A stretch of DNA of 64,000 nt, taken from assembly GCF_000949635.1 (NCBI RefSeq), contig NZ_BAFN01000001.1, forward strand, positions 3,655,052 to 3,719,051, given 5' to 3'. Each line of letters opens with the position of its first letter. Position 1 is the first letter of the stretch. Positions 8,361 to 17,368 of the stretch are shown here, piece after piece. The notes beneath the pieces are model-generated. The model was not told the DNA's origin and made no database searches. It saw only the letters and a program-made list of their open reading frames with translations. The position numbers and the translations under genes were made by a program. The DNA comes from Candidatus Brocadia sinica JPN1. Its GTDB lineage: Bacteria; Planctomycetota; Brocadiia; Brocadiales; Brocadiaceae.

Positions 8361-10460
8361 TTATTTATTGGTGTTATTTAGTATTGCACAATTCATTATA
8401 TAATTATAAACGTTATCTTCGCCGAGTAGGCACCTCAGTCCATCTGGTATTTCCCAAAATACCTTAATGTGTCCTTTTCCCATACTATTGTAATATTTAA
8501 CCTTGATGTCGTAATACCCTTCGGTCAAATACATTGTTCCTTCTTTGGTTCTAATTCCATGGTCTCCTCCATTATCGACAACCAATTTGTCGTTAATGTA
8601 TAAAAATGACCCGTCATCCGATTCCGTATAAAATTTATAGAGTCCACTTCGTGGGGCATATAATCTGCCACTCCAAATAATGCTATATTGTTTTCCAGAA
8701 AAGATCTCGTTAAAGGATGTATCATAAAAAGAAATCCTATTGTCATATCGGACCAATTTTGGTTTGCCATCAAATGACTTGTTTTCATAGTACCAGCCTA
8801 AAAAACCTGGCCGTGTAATATAGTTACTTTCTTTATTGAAAGTCGCCTTTTCTCTCCCTAAAATTGCAATGACGATTTGTGTGCTTAATATACTGACAAG
8901 AAGAATAAGTAAACTTAGCTTAAAATATCGTGCATTTCTTTTCAATAGAGCAGCTCCCTTATTTATTTTAGAAATAGACCATGAGCTATGAAAGACATCA
9001 GTAACCTTTAATTCTGCCGTACGGCTAAAACTCATTATCCCAATTACCATCATCAGATAAAATGGCACCAATGATAAAGCATCTGGCAAATGAAGGACGT
9101 TGCCTAAATTGAATGAATTGAATGTGTCCCCCAAAAAATTATTTGTGAAAATAGGCATTTTATTGAGTGACAGATTTGAATCGAAAAAATTCTTGAAATA
9201 GAATTCCATTACAGGATTTCGGTATCTGCCAGAAGGAGTTTCTGGTGTGACAGAAACTGCCATGAGCATAGAGAAAAATGATGCCAATGTACTACATATC
9301 GATATTTTTGGATATTGCTTTATAAAAAAAGAAGATAAGAGAACCGTAAAAGGTATCATCGCCACAAGATGCCGAGGCCCCAAAGACCACCCACCGTCCC
9401 AATGACGGTAAGAGGCATTAAAAACAAAAAAATATAGAGTTATTACGGCTGAAATGAGAAATTCTTTGGAAACAGCCTCTTTCTTTAAGAAAAAGTAAAT
9501 CCCGGGAAAAAGTAAAAAAAGGAACGGGCAATAAAAGAATATACCCCTGTAAGAATCGAAAGAGATCTTATATAAAGTTGTTATACGAGGAAAGGAAATT
9601 GTTTTAACGGTTTCTTTTAAACCAGAATGAATTTCTGCATCTCTAATAAAAAACGAAAAGTAGCTGAAATGGATAGGATTACCATAACACAAGTAATTGT
9701 AAAACAACAAGAGTAAGGCTGGAATGGAAGACCCCATTAAGAAATAAATGATGTATTTTCTCTTTTCCGATGTAATAAAAAATACATAAAGGAATAACAT
9801 CATCCATATGAAAAAACAGGGATATTCAGTGATTACCGAATATCCCGCTAATAAACCGCTGAAAAAAAGGCTCGAAAAATAATGTATCTTTTTGTTTTTT
9901 AGAACAAAAAGGATGTAAAAGGCGATAAAGGAACATGCGGCGGCGATTTGATGCGCGTATAAGATTGTTGAGTAAGCAAAAGCTGTTGTTCCAAAGGCAT
10001 ATCCCATAGTTCCAATAAATGCTGCCAAAGTGTGTTGTGTTAAATTGTAAATGAATTTATATAGTACAACACATAAAATAGCAGAAATGAGACCAATCGT
10101 TAGCCAACTAATAAAATAGCATACAAATAAGAAATAGGTGTCTTCCTTCATGAAATGAAGGAAGAAATTTTTTGATTGAAACAATACAAAACCGATGGGA
10201 ACACTAAGGAAGGTCAAGCCAGGGGCTTTATTAGGAAAGACAAAACCTTTATATACACTTATGTCGTGGGTATTGTAAGCAAACCTGTTTATTGAAAGTT
10301 CACCATATTCAACAACCGATCTGATTTGATCATAAGTAGCATTTTGGTTGGCGCCGCCACCGTGAAAAAAGTATCCATAAGAAAAAAAGCATAAAAAGAA
10401 TAAAGTAATCTCTACTTTGTTAATCTTTACCCATTGCCACATTTTCAAATAGAAAGCCAT
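8361..10460 (-). CDS. GT39-like membrane protein with C-terminal PA14 domain
   Basis: A 699-residue protein. The N-terminal two thirds are polytopic, with a first-loop signature NQNATYDQIRSVVEYGEL and FPNKAPGLTFLSVP. The (N/D)KxPG block is usual in GT39/PMT-like family members. A PA14 domain begins near residue 552 (GFLGWYYENKSFDGKP, KFYTESDDGSFLYINDK, DNGGDHGIRTKEG). It is convergent with the 829-residue gene and separated by 47 bp. Likely a membrane sugar transferase with an external sugar-binding cap; no substrate can be named. Confidence 0.75.
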   Translation of the reverse strand: MAFYLKMWQWVKINKVEITLFFLCFFSYGYFFHGGGANQNATYDQIRSVVEYGELSINRFAYNTHDISVYKGFVFPNKAPGLTFLSVPIGFVLFQSKNFFLHFMKEDTYFLFVCYFISWLTIGLISAILCVVLYKFIYNLTQHTLAAFIGTMGYAFGTTAFAYSTILYAHQIAAACSFIAFYILFVLKNKKIHYFSSLFFSGLLAGYSVITEYPCFFIWMMLFLYVFFITSEKRKYIIYFLMGSSIPALLLLFYNYLCYGNPIHFSYFSFFIRDAEIHSGLKETVKTISFPRITTLYKISFDSYRGIFFYCPFLFLLFPGIYFFLKKEAVSKEFLISAVITLYFFVFNASYRHWDGGWSLGPRHLVAMIPFTVLLSSFFIKQYPKISICSTLASFFSMLMAVSVTPETPSGRYRNPVMEFYFKNFFDSNLSLNKMPIFTNNFLGDTFNSFNLGNVLHLPDALSLVPFYLMMVIGIMSFSRTAELKVTDVFHSSWSISKINKGAALLKRNARYFKLSLLILLVSILSTQIVIAILGREKATFNKESNYITRPGFLGWYYENKSFDGKPKLVRYDNRISFYDTSFNEIFSGKQYSIIWSGRLYAPRSGLYKFYTESDDGSFLYINDKLVVDNGGDHGIRTKEGTMYLTEGYYDIKVKYYNSMGKGHIKVFWEIPDGLRCLLGEDNVYNYIMNCAILNNTNK

Positions 10461-10588
10461 CGGTTGTTAAAATATTTTCCTCTAAATAAAATTGTATTAT
10501 AGCAAACGCCTTAATTCACAAATATGTACACAAAGAAAGGAAACTTTCATATACCATCCATACAGCACTTAGAAGTAAGCCGGCATAC

Positions 10589-11251
10589 TTATTTTCGCCC
10601 AACAATTATTTGATTTAATAATAAAAAGTCCAACCTGCATAATTTTAGCATCTTTTCAACCGGCAATTCAAAGGGCATTCCTATGGGGGAGATCATGAAT
10701 TGTTCTGCGTTTACTATTTCAAATCCTGCTTTTTTAAATAATGAGATTAGTTTACGTAAAGTAATGAGTTCGTTATGTTCCTCTTCATTTAAATGACCAA
10801 TATGAGTAGCAATTCTCTCCCAGAATGGATGTGGAGTTGTTATGACAATGATGCCGTTTTTCCGAAGGATTCGAAAGGTTTCATGGACTAATTGGATTGG
10901 ATCAGAAACGTGTTCAATAATTGCAGTGGCAGTAACAACGTCAAAGACATTATCTTTGAATGGTAATACCAAAGCGTCACCCCTGATCAGATGAACGTTT
11001 TCGCTGTCATTGCACGAGATCAAATCACTGGCATATTCAATACCTACACAGGTTGTATCTGGGAATATTTCTTTCATCCTGTTTAACATAAGACCATCAG
11101 CGGCGCCAATATCCAAAACTGCTTCAGGTCTTTTTAAGGAGAACGTCTGGATGCTTTTTAGTACCTCAAAGGTCCTTCTTTTCAATCTGTAAATGTGTGA
11201 CCGCTTTCTTTGACGTGCAATGGCGTATTCTTTATTCAAAACCCCTTTCAT
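10589..11251 (-). CDS. class I SAM-dependent methyltransferase
   Basis: 220 residues with motif I VLDIGAADGLMLNRM, the acidic loop after beta-2 (CVGIEYASD), RGDALVLPFKDNVFDVVTA and IIEHVSDP, as in Methyltransf_11-type enzymes. Its ATG overlaps the stop of the upstream radical SAM gene by 4 bp, so both are translationally coupled in an operon with the GT2 enzyme. The substrate is unknown; the context suggests modification of a glycan or lipid-linked sugar. Confidence 0.85.
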   Translation of the reverse strand: MKGVLNKEYAIARQRKRSHIYRLKRRTFEVLKSIQTFSLKRPEAVLDIGAADGLMLNRMKEIFPDTTCVGIEYASDLISCNDSENVHLIRGDALVLPFKDNVFDVVTATAIIEHVSDPIQLVHETFRILRKNGIIVITTPHPFWERIATHIGHLNEEEHNELITLRKLISLFKKAGFEIVNAEQFMISPIGMPFELPVEKMLKLCRLDFLLLNQIIVGRK

Positions 11252-12666
11252 GACTGCATCCCAAAGACCTTCAGTCCAGCCCTTGCCATACGTTTAAATT
11301 CTCCGATAGAGCGCACGTGTATCAATCGCTTCAAGATATACCTAGGTCTCGTATAAAAACTCTTATAGGCATAAACAATTAATTCTTGAAGTTCCTCTCG
11401 TGTAAAATTTTCTTCCCAGCACCGTGGCTGAAAGTCTTTGGTGGGATTTTTGGCAAATTCTCGCCAGAAATCTTCTTTTATGATGCCATCTCTCAACCCC
11501 ATCTTATATATTTCCGTGGCAGGGAATGGGGTAAATATTGTGATATGTACGAAGTCAGGCTTTAACTCCCTGGCGAATGCAATTGTTTCCATGATTTCTT
11601 TCCTCGTTTCTTTTGGACATCCGATCATGAAATATGCCAGTACGGATATACCAGCCTCTTTTGTCTCTTGAAAGGTAGTTCTTACTCTGTCTACGGTAAT
11701 TCCCTTATTTAATATCCTGAGTATTTCTGGATTGCCCGATTCTACCCCGTAATGGATACGTTCGCAGTTTGCCTCTTTCAGTTTTTTTAATAAGTCTTTG
11801 TCAATGTTATTTACCCGTGCCCTTATGTCCCATCCGATATTGAGTTTTCTTCTTACAATCTCATCGCATACTTCTATTACGCGCTGTCTGTCTATGGTAA
11901 AGGTGTCATCGTAGATCAGGAATTCCCGTATGCCCAGTTTTACGCACGCTTCCATTTCATCTACCACGTTTAACGCAGACCTTGCGCGAAAGCTTTTGCC
12001 CAAATGAGGTCGATCGCAGAAAGTACATCGGTATGGACATCCCCGGCTCGTAAACATCGTGGTGACAGGCGTTCTCTTTGCCATGAGAGAACTATATTTG
12101 AGGATAGGGGTCATGTGCCTTGCAGGGAAGGGCAAGCTGTCAAGGTCATCGTTGAGTGGCCGGGCGCCTGTGTTAATAATCCTGCCGTCTTCTTTAAAGA
12201 CTAATCCGGGAATATTCTTTAATTTAGTCCTATCGCTTATGTTTTCTACAAGTTCTTTAAAGGCAATTTCCCCCTCGCCCAGAACAAGAAAGTCAACCCC
12301 GACGATATTTATGGTTTCTTCCGGATAGATGTGCACATGCGGCCCTCCCAAAACAACCTTTATGCTTGGGTGAATGGATTTTGCCAGATTTATAACCTTT
12401 ATGACGTCTATGAGGGTAAAGGTCATGGCTGTTATACCGATGACATCGGGCAATTTGGTACGAATGATGTCCTTTAAGCGATCGTAACCGATCTCCTCAG
12501 CCTGAGTATCCAGGACTTCCACGCCAAAGTCTGTGTGCTTTTCCAGGTAACCAGCAATGTATAATATTCCAAGAGGTGGATTGTAACCTCGTTCCTCTTC
12601 GATAATGCTGGGATTGTTTCCCAGCAATTCATTTTCAGAAGGTGGATTGATTAAAAGGATTTTCAT
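11248..12666 (-). CDS. B12-binding radical SAM protein
   Basis: 472 residues. Residues about 1-140 form a cobalamin-binding domain (LLINPPSE, LGGPHVHIYPEE, FLVLGEGE). A radical SAM core follows with C210, C214 and C217 in the CPYRCTFC motif, then GVESGNPEILRILNKG. It belongs to the large class of B12-dependent radical SAM enzymes that often act as methyltransferases in secondary or lipid/glycan metabolism; the reaction is not deducible. It overlaps the genes on both sides by 4 bp. Confidence 0.9.
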   Translation of the reverse strand: MKILLINPPSENELLGNNPSIIEEERGYNPPLGILYIAGYLEKHTDFGVEVLDTQAEEIGYDRLKDIIRTKLPDVIGITAMTFTLIDVIKVINLAKSIHPSIKVVLGGPHVHIYPEETINIVGVDFLVLGEGEIAFKELVENISDRTKLKNIPGLVFKEDGRIINTGARPLNDDLDSLPFPARHMTPILKYSSLMAKRTPVTTMFTSRGCPYRCTFCDRPHLGKSFRARSALNVVDEMEACVKLGIREFLIYDDTFTIDRQRVIEVCDEIVRRKLNIGWDIRARVNNIDKDLLKKLKEANCERIHYGVESGNPEILRILNKGITVDRVRTTFQETKEAGISVLAYFMIGCPKETRKEIMETIAFARELKPDFVHITIFTPFPATEIYKMGLRDGIIKEDFWREFAKNPTKDFQPRCWEENFTREELQELIVYAYKSFYTRPRYILKRLIHVRSIGEFKRMARAGLKVFGMQS

Positions 12667-13529
12667 GGTTGGCTTCTTTTATCTATAAGATCGGCAATCA
12701 TGCCGATGGCCAGAATTTGTACCCCGGAGATAAAAAGTATGACGGTGGTAATGTCCATAATCTTAGGGGTAAATAAATAACTCAGTACAAGAACAGCGAT
12801 ACTCGAGATGAAGAAAATTGCGCTCATAGGCAAAAAAATCTTGAGCGGATCGAAATATAAAACCGTCCGGATAATGAGTTGTAGAAAGTTCAGGGTATCC
12901 CGGATAGGGCGTATCTTTGACCTTCCCGAGCGTATTTTATATTCGATGGGGATGAATTCAACTGCGTAATCGTTTGTGAGCATAGCAAGTGTGATTGTTG
13001 TTGTGAAGGAGAAGCCATCGGGGAGCAAATGAATAAATTTCATTACCACGTCTTTTTTCATTGCACGGAAACCCGAGTTCAGGTCCGGAATCTTTGTTCC
13101 GGTCAAATAATTGGCCAGTTTATTGAGCACCCATTTTGCAGGCCGTCTTGCCAATGGAATATTTGAATCGTTGTTTCCTCTGGCCCCAACGACCATCTCA
13201 CTCTTTGATAATTGAGCAAGCAGCTTGGGGATATCCTGTACAGGATACGTCCCATCGGCATCTGATATAATAAACGTGCTATATTTTGCGTGCCGGATAC
13301 CGGTTTTAATGGCGGCTCCATAACCTCGATTGAAGGGGTGCCGGATCAATATAATATCCTGAGTGTTCCGTATTATTTCAGATGTACCATCGGTAGAGCC
13401 ATCGTCTACCATGATAATCTCCCATCGATTGCCATACCGTTTTTTTAATGATTGCAGGGACTCGATTACTTGCAGTATTCCTTCCCTTTCATTATAAACG
13501 GGAATGATAATGCTTGTTTCTTCTATCAT
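12663..13529 (-). CDS. family 2 glycosyltransferase (polyprenyl-phosphate sugar synthase type)
   Basis: 288 residues. Residues 1-220 carry the GT-A fold motifs SIIIPVYNE, MVDDGSTDGT and ISDADGTYP, with a NRGYGAAIKTGI segment typical of DPM1-like synthases. Two hydrophobic helices follow near the C-terminus (about 225-280). Enzymes of this type load a sugar onto undecaprenyl phosphate on the cytoplasmic side, which would supply donors for the GT-C enzymes encoded to the left. First gene of a three-gene overlapping operon. Confidence 0.9.
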   Translation of the reverse strand: MIEETSIIIPVYNEREGILQVIESLQSLKKRYGNRWEIIMVDDGSTDGTSEIIRNTQDIILIRHPFNRGYGAAIKTGIRHAKYSTFIISDADGTYPVQDIPKLLAQLSKSEMVVGARGNNDSNIPLARRPAKWVLNKLANYLTGTKIPDLNSGFRAMKKDVVMKFIHLLPDGFSFTTTITLAMLTNDYAVEFIPIEYKIRSGRSKIRPIRDTLNFLQLIIRTVLYFDPLKIFLPMSAIFFISSIAVLVLSYLFTPKIMDITTVILFISGVQILAIGMIADLIDKRSQP

Positions 13530-13868
13530 GTATCACCTTTATTTTGTAATTAGTCAGCCATAAAACCTGGTGGCTGAACTGTAATAAAAATTATTATAAT
13601 TCATGCATATAACATTCTCAATCTTTTTAATTCTGGGTAAATATAAGGGTTCTGGAGAAGTCAATATTAAAAAATGTTATTGATTTTGACGAAAATTATC
13701 TGTATACATATCATATGTTTTTATGTAATACGGCTATAATCAAATTATTTCTCCCTTTATATTGCCGCTTGCAAAGTAGTAATGAAGGGTAATATTGACA
13801 AACCTGGTCCCGTATGTTTTGACCAGGGACTGTTTTGTCCGTGTCTAACTTGTTAGAGATCAATAATT
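13530..13868. other. intergenic region between divergent genes
   Basis: No gene seen. It contains a sigma-70-like promoter at 13686-13714 reading right, and at 13826-13846 a partial likeness to the GGACAAAC/GTTTGTCC palindromes found at 58-61 kb. Confidence 0.4.
13686..13714 (+). promoter_or_regulatory. candidate sigma-70 promoter
   Basis: TTGACG, a 17-nt spacer, then TATCAT. It could drive the gene at 13869 about 150 nt downstream. Confidence 0.45.
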
Positions 13869-14357
13869 ATGAAAAAACCGAATGCAAAACAAGTGTCTGA
13901 TCCGACAAAGGCCGTGGTAGCGATAGATAAAAAATTGAAAGATTTTGATAAGCAATTTAAGGCCTTGACAACGGGTTTTTCCTCTATGATGAAGTCTTTT
14001 GGCGCTGTTACAAAAAAGATCGACGCCCTTGGAAAACGTATAGAAATTCTGGAAAAGTTGTCAACTTCTTCAGAAAAAGCCCTGGAGTCTGACAAAAAAC
14101 AAATGGAGTCTGCTCTAAAAAACTTTATTGATATAGGAAAAAGGATAGAATCCGGAATAAAAGATCTCACGGTAAAAGATGAGGGAATAAAAGATGTGGC
14201 AAAAAAGGTAAATAATATTGAAAAGAACCTTGAATTGTTAAGATCCGGTTTTGAGGCGATGGAAAATGATATTGGTGAGATTGAAGACACCAATGAAGAG
14301 GTATTAGATATAGCAGAACAGATACAAGATTCTTTAGAAGAAGATGAAATGTATTAA
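13869..14357 (+). CDS. hypothetical coiled-coil protein
   Basis: 162 residues, rich in Lys, Glu and Asp, without Cys or Trp and with no signal peptide. Heptad-like patterns run almost throughout (AIDKKLKDFDKQFKALTTG, KKIDALGKRIEILEKL, VAKKVNNIEKNLELLRSG), so a long rod or oligomer is likely. The C-terminus is acidic (DSLEEDEMY). No family is recognised. It is followed 53 bp later by another small charged protein in the same direction, probably cotranscribed. Confidence 0.75.
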   Translation: MKKPNAKQVSDPTKAVVAIDKKLKDFDKQFKALTTGFSSMMKSFGAVTKKIDALGKRIEILEKLSTSSEKALESDKKQMESALKNFIDIGKRIESGIKDLTVKDEGIKDVAKKVNNIEKNLELLRSGFEAMENDIGEIEDTNEEVLDIAEQIQDSLEEDEMY

Positions 14358-14410
14358 GAAATAATTATTTCACTAAGGGTGTCTTGTTTATATTATGAGG
14401 AGTAGAAATT

Positions 14411-14707
14411 ATGAGCGAAGGAAAAAATACCACTGCTGAGGGCCAATCTTCAAAGAGATCTGTATCTAGTCAAAAATCTTCTGCAAAAAAAACCCAAAAA
14501 GAAAGAGTAAAACCAGATGTTCAGGCAAAGTCCGTTGAGGAAGTAAAGTCAGCTTTTTCACTTGCAAAAAAAGTTGACGACATGGCGGAAGAAATAGAAG
14601 GCAAACCCATAAAATCCTTCGAAAAAAAAGAGCAGGAAAAGCTCCTCCAATCGTATGAAAAATTAATATCTAAAATGGTGCGGGAGATTAACAATTCCAG
14701 GCTGTAG
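14411..14707 (+). CDS. hypothetical small charged protein
   Basis: 98 residues. The first 40 are Ser/Lys-rich and likely disordered (QSSKRSVSSQKSSAKKTQK); the remainder is helical and charged (VDDMAEEIEGKPIKSFEKKE). The start ATG has GAGGAG 8-13 nt upstream. The last 20 bp overlap tail-to-tail with aroK on the other strand. No known family; probably in the same unit as 13869-14357. Confidence 0.7.
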   Translation: MSEGKNTTAEGQSSKRSVSSQKSSAKKTQKERVKPDVQAKSVEEVKSAFSLAKKVDDMAEEIEGKPIKSFEKKEQEKLLQSYEKLISKMVREINNSRL

Positions 14708-15239
14708 TTTTCAAATCCAATACGTGATTATTAATAAAGGCTATTATTTTCTTTGCAGCTTCATTTTTTGACAGGCCGGCAGTGTTTACCACAAAATCTG
14801 CTATCCTGTCATACAGTGGCCTCCTGTATGCTAAAAGGTATTCAATTTCCTCATATGCGCCACGATTCGTAAGGCTTGGTCTTCTCTGCTGTGTTTGTGT
14901 ATCTTCGTGGATTCTTTTGTAGATGGTATCCACGTCAGCATCCAGATAGATTATGATCCCGTTTTTCCTGAGTTTCCTTACATTCTCCTCCCTCAGGATT
15001 GCACCTCCGCCCGTGGCAATGACCTTGTTGTCGAGAATACATAACTCCGAAATGATTTGCGCCTCGATTTCCCGAAATAATTTTTCTCCACCAACTGCAA
15101 AAATGTTTTTAATGGTCTTTCCTTCTTTCTGTTCCAGGTACTCATCGGCATCGATAAATTCTTTGCCCATCCGTTGAGCGAGTATTTTGCCTACGGTTGT
15201 TTTGCCGGTACCGCGAAAACCGATTAAGATAATATTCAA
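14688..15239 (-). CDS. aroK: shikimate kinase
   Basis: 183 residues. It phosphorylates shikimate at O3 with ATP (chorismate pathway). Walker A is GFRGTGKTT at residues 7-15, the shikimate-binding acidic residue lies in DADEYLE, and GGGAILREE is the conserved Gly-rich substrate loop. R-rich lid residues appear in QQRRPSL. It follows aroDE by 21 bp on the same strand, so the two form an operon. Full length for the family. Confidence 0.95.
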   Translation of the reverse strand: MNIILIGFRGTGKTTVGKILAQRMGKEFIDADEYLEQKEGKTIKNIFAVGGEKLFREIEAQIISELCILDNKVIATGGGAILREENVRKLRKNGIIIYLDADVDTIYKRIHEDTQTQQRRPSLTNRGAYEEIEYLLAYRRPLYDRIADFVVNTAGLSKNEAAKKIIAFINNHVLDLKTTAWNC

Positions 15240-15260
15240 TTCTGATACAAGTGATCTTTG

Positions 15261-16757
15261 TCACTCTCCAACTAATTTTTTATAGGCAATTTCTCTGATT
15301 AATTTGAGTGGTGGTTTTATTCCTGTCCACAACTCAAACTGTGCCGCTGCCTGGTTTACAAACATTGGCAAACCACCAATAATTGTACAACCCCGAGATT
15401 TGGCTTCACGCAACAATCTTGTTTCTATCGGGTTGTAAATAGTATCAAAAACGACCATGTTGGGTTTTAGTTGATCTTTATCAATCGGGGTTTCATTGAC
15501 TGCGGGAAACATGCCCACAGGCGTGGCATTAATCAGGATGTCTGTTTGCATGGAAGGCAGATCATCGGGTTTTATGGATAGACAGCCAACATCTCTGGCG
15601 AGTGACTGTGCCCGCTCATAATTCCTGTTTACCAGGGATACTTGTGCGCCACATTCCTGTAATCCAAAAGCGATCGCCCGGGCGGCGCCACCGGCGCCTA
15701 ACAAGGTAACGTGTTTTCCTTTTAGATGCTCGTGCTTTTCGCCCATTCCGGATGCATGATCAGTGTCCCCCAATGCTTGAATGGCTGCCTTACAATCTGT
15801 ATTATAACCAACCAGTTTGCCGTCCTTGTTTACGATGGTGTTTACTGCACCGATCTTCTTTGCCATAGGGTCTACTGCGTCCAGATGATTTATTGCGGAT
15901 TCTTTATGCGGAATTGTTACGCTATACCCTTTTACATCCAGTTCCCTAAACGCTCTGATAAAGTCATCGATTTTGTCTACCTTAAAAGGAACGTAAATAT
16001 TATTCAAATTCATTTCCTTAAAGAGTGTATTATGGATAACTGGACTAATGCTGTGAGAGACGGGGTTTCCAATTAATCCGTAGATTGCCGTTTGTTTATT
16101 TTGTATTTGTGCCTGATAGACATGTAAAAGTTCGTGAATGCTGATCTGCCCTGGGGCGGATTCCTTTCCCTTCTGGAGAGACGCAAAAGTCAGATAGCTG
16201 CCAAATCTTTTATACAAGATGCGGCTAATGATGCCATAGTCGCCCATACAGAATGAAATTAATGGTGTCTGTGCTTGCTGGAGTAAGCGATATATTTTGA
16301 TGTTATCTGTAATAGTGTTTGCATAAGTAACTATTTTTATAATATCAGCGCCATACCGGCTCAGTTTTTGATAAGTAACGGTCAGGTCATCGGGTGTTTC
16401 ACGAAAATTATGGTAGGAAACAATGAGTTTCGTTTTACTCGCAGGGACACGGCGCTCCGTGTCCCCACGCATATTTTGAATGCTGTCATGTTCAACATCG
16501 ACGAAATCAGCTTGTAACTGGATAGCGAGTTTTAGAAGCGCAATCCTCTCTTCTTCGCTTCCGCCGAACTTGCCACCTTCTCTGACGGGTCTGTTCGTAA
16601 CAATCACAGGCTTAACTCGCCTTTCCAATATCCGCTTCAGATCTGGATTTTTTATGTAGTCAAGACGTAATTCGACAATGTCCGCAAACTTTGATGCATC
16701 TTCCATATCCCGGAGAACATCATCAAGGTTGTTTGCAATGATGGGTATGCAAATCAT
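15261..16757 (-). CDS. aroDE: bifunctional type I 3-dehydroquinate dehydratase / shikimate dehydrogenase
   Basis: 498 residues with two fused enzymes of the shikimate pathway. Residues 1 to about 220: type I dehydroquinase with the catalytic His in IVSYHNF and the Schiff-base Lys in DIIKIVTYANT. Residues about 224-498: NADP-dependent shikimate dehydrogenase with NPVSHSISPVIHN (substrate site), NTDCKAA, and the dinucleotide loop GAGGAARAIAFG. Type I AroD fused to AroE is known from plants, chlamydiae and planctomycetes. A family A palindrome at 16441-16468 is read in frame and encodes MRGDTERRVPA between two strands of the AroD barrel. Confidence 0.95.
   Translation of the reverse strand: MICIPIIANNLDDVLRDMEDASKFADIVELRLDYIKNPDLKRILERRVKPVIVTNRPVREGGKFGGSEEERIALLKLAIQLQADFVDVEHDSIQNMRGDTERRVPASKTKLIVSYHNFRETPDDLTVTYQKLSRYGADIIKIVTYANTITDNIKIYRLLQQAQTPLISFCMGDYGIISRILYKRFGSYLTFASLQKGKESAPGQISIHELLHVYQAQIQNKQTAIYGLIGNPVSHSISPVIHNTLFKEMNLNNIYVPFKVDKIDDFIRAFRELDVKGYSVTIPHKESAINHLDAVDPMAKKIGAVNTIVNKDGKLVGYNTDCKAAIQALGDTDHASGMGEKHEHLKGKHVTLLGAGGAARAIAFGLQECGAQVSLVNRNYERAQSLARDVGCLSIKPDDLPSMQTDILINATPVGMFPAVNETPIDKDQLKPNMVVFDTIYNPIETRLLREAKSRGCTIIGGLPMFVNQAAAQFELWTGIKPPLKLIREIAYKKLVGE
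16441..16468. repeat. family A palindrome, copy 2 (inside aroDE)
   Basis: 28 bp, GCAGGGACACGG / CCGTGTCCCCAC around a CGCT centre. In frame in the dehydroquinase part of aroDE. See the copies at 1601 and 32257. Confidence 0.75.
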
Positions 16758-17043
16758 TTTTTCCCGAGCAAGTGGATAAGAAATAAAATGTAATAGAAAC
16801 TATTGAATTTCAGGGAAGTTTACTTTTGCCTCTTTGGTGTACCAAGACAGTTCTTTTGCCAAGAATTATACAATTTATTATAAATGCAAAAACGAAAAAT
16901 CAAAATGTAAATTTCAATAAATGTTCCATGTACTCGTGTGTATTAATTTCTTAGCAGAAATTTTGCGATATTTATTGTCGGTCATGTATTGCCCTGAAAA
17001 GGTAATCCGACTCATTCACGTCTTGATAAATTTATTTTTTGAC

Positions 17044-17072
17044 TTGACAAATAATTTTGAATAGAGTAAAAC
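17044..17072 (+). promoter_or_regulatory. candidate promoter of the riboswitch transcript
   Basis: TTGACA at 17044-17049 and TAAAAC at 17067-17072 with a 17-nt spacer. The -35 is perfect, the -10 is weak. The riboswitch aptamer begins about 45 nt downstream. The rest of the spacer 16758-17043 shows nothing recognisable. Confidence 0.5.
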
Positions 17073-17118
17073 GATTTCCATTTGATCAGGTAAAAATACC
17101 CAACAAAGTGGAAGATAT

Positions 17119-17226
17119 CACGAAAAAGGTAAACCCTGAGTGATCAGGGGACGCAAAGTAGTGGGTCTTTAGTAAATAAGCATTTATCCCAGAGATTAGT
17201 TTATAAAGACAGCCTTACTGCCGAAG
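17119..17226 (+). ncRNA. cyclic di-GMP-I (GEMM-I) riboswitch aptamer
   Basis: The sequence follows the class I consensus in order: CACGAAAAAGGTAAACC (17119-17135; the conserved AAACC is exact), a hairpin CTGA-GTGA-TCAG with a GNRA loop (17135-17146), GGGACGCAAAG (17148-17158, the conserved tetraloop-receptor/ligand region), a longer AT-rich P3 (GGGTCTTT at 17163 pairing with AAAGAC at 17205), and CTTACTGCCGA at 17214-17224 that closes P1 with GGTAA. The 3' P1 strand is shared with the terminator stem that follows, so ligand binding should block termination. Confidence 0.9.
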
Positions 17227-17262
17227 ATGTTTACGAAAAATCTTTGCAGTAAGGCTTTTTTG
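17212..17262 (+). terminator. riboswitch expression platform: intrinsic terminator
   Basis: Stem GCCTTACTGC (17212-17221) with GCAGTAAGGC (17246-17255), perfect over 10 bp, extended inward by AAGAT/ATCTT, then TTTTTT. The left arm is the same sequence as the 3' strand of aptamer helix P1, so the two folds exclude each other. This predicts a c-di-GMP ON switch. Confidence 0.85.
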
Positions 17263-17368
17263 TTTTAGGTCATTGTTGCAGTAAATACATGTGCAACGGA
17301 AAAAAACATTCAGGATCATTATCAGCACAATGAAAACCACAATCTCACATGGAAAGGAGCAAAGAAAA

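Noticed and set aside
13826-13846. Possible fourth GGACAAAC-type palindrome
   Set aside because: Only one arm (TTTTGTCCGTGTC) is well preserved; the other arm GGACTGT does not pair fully.
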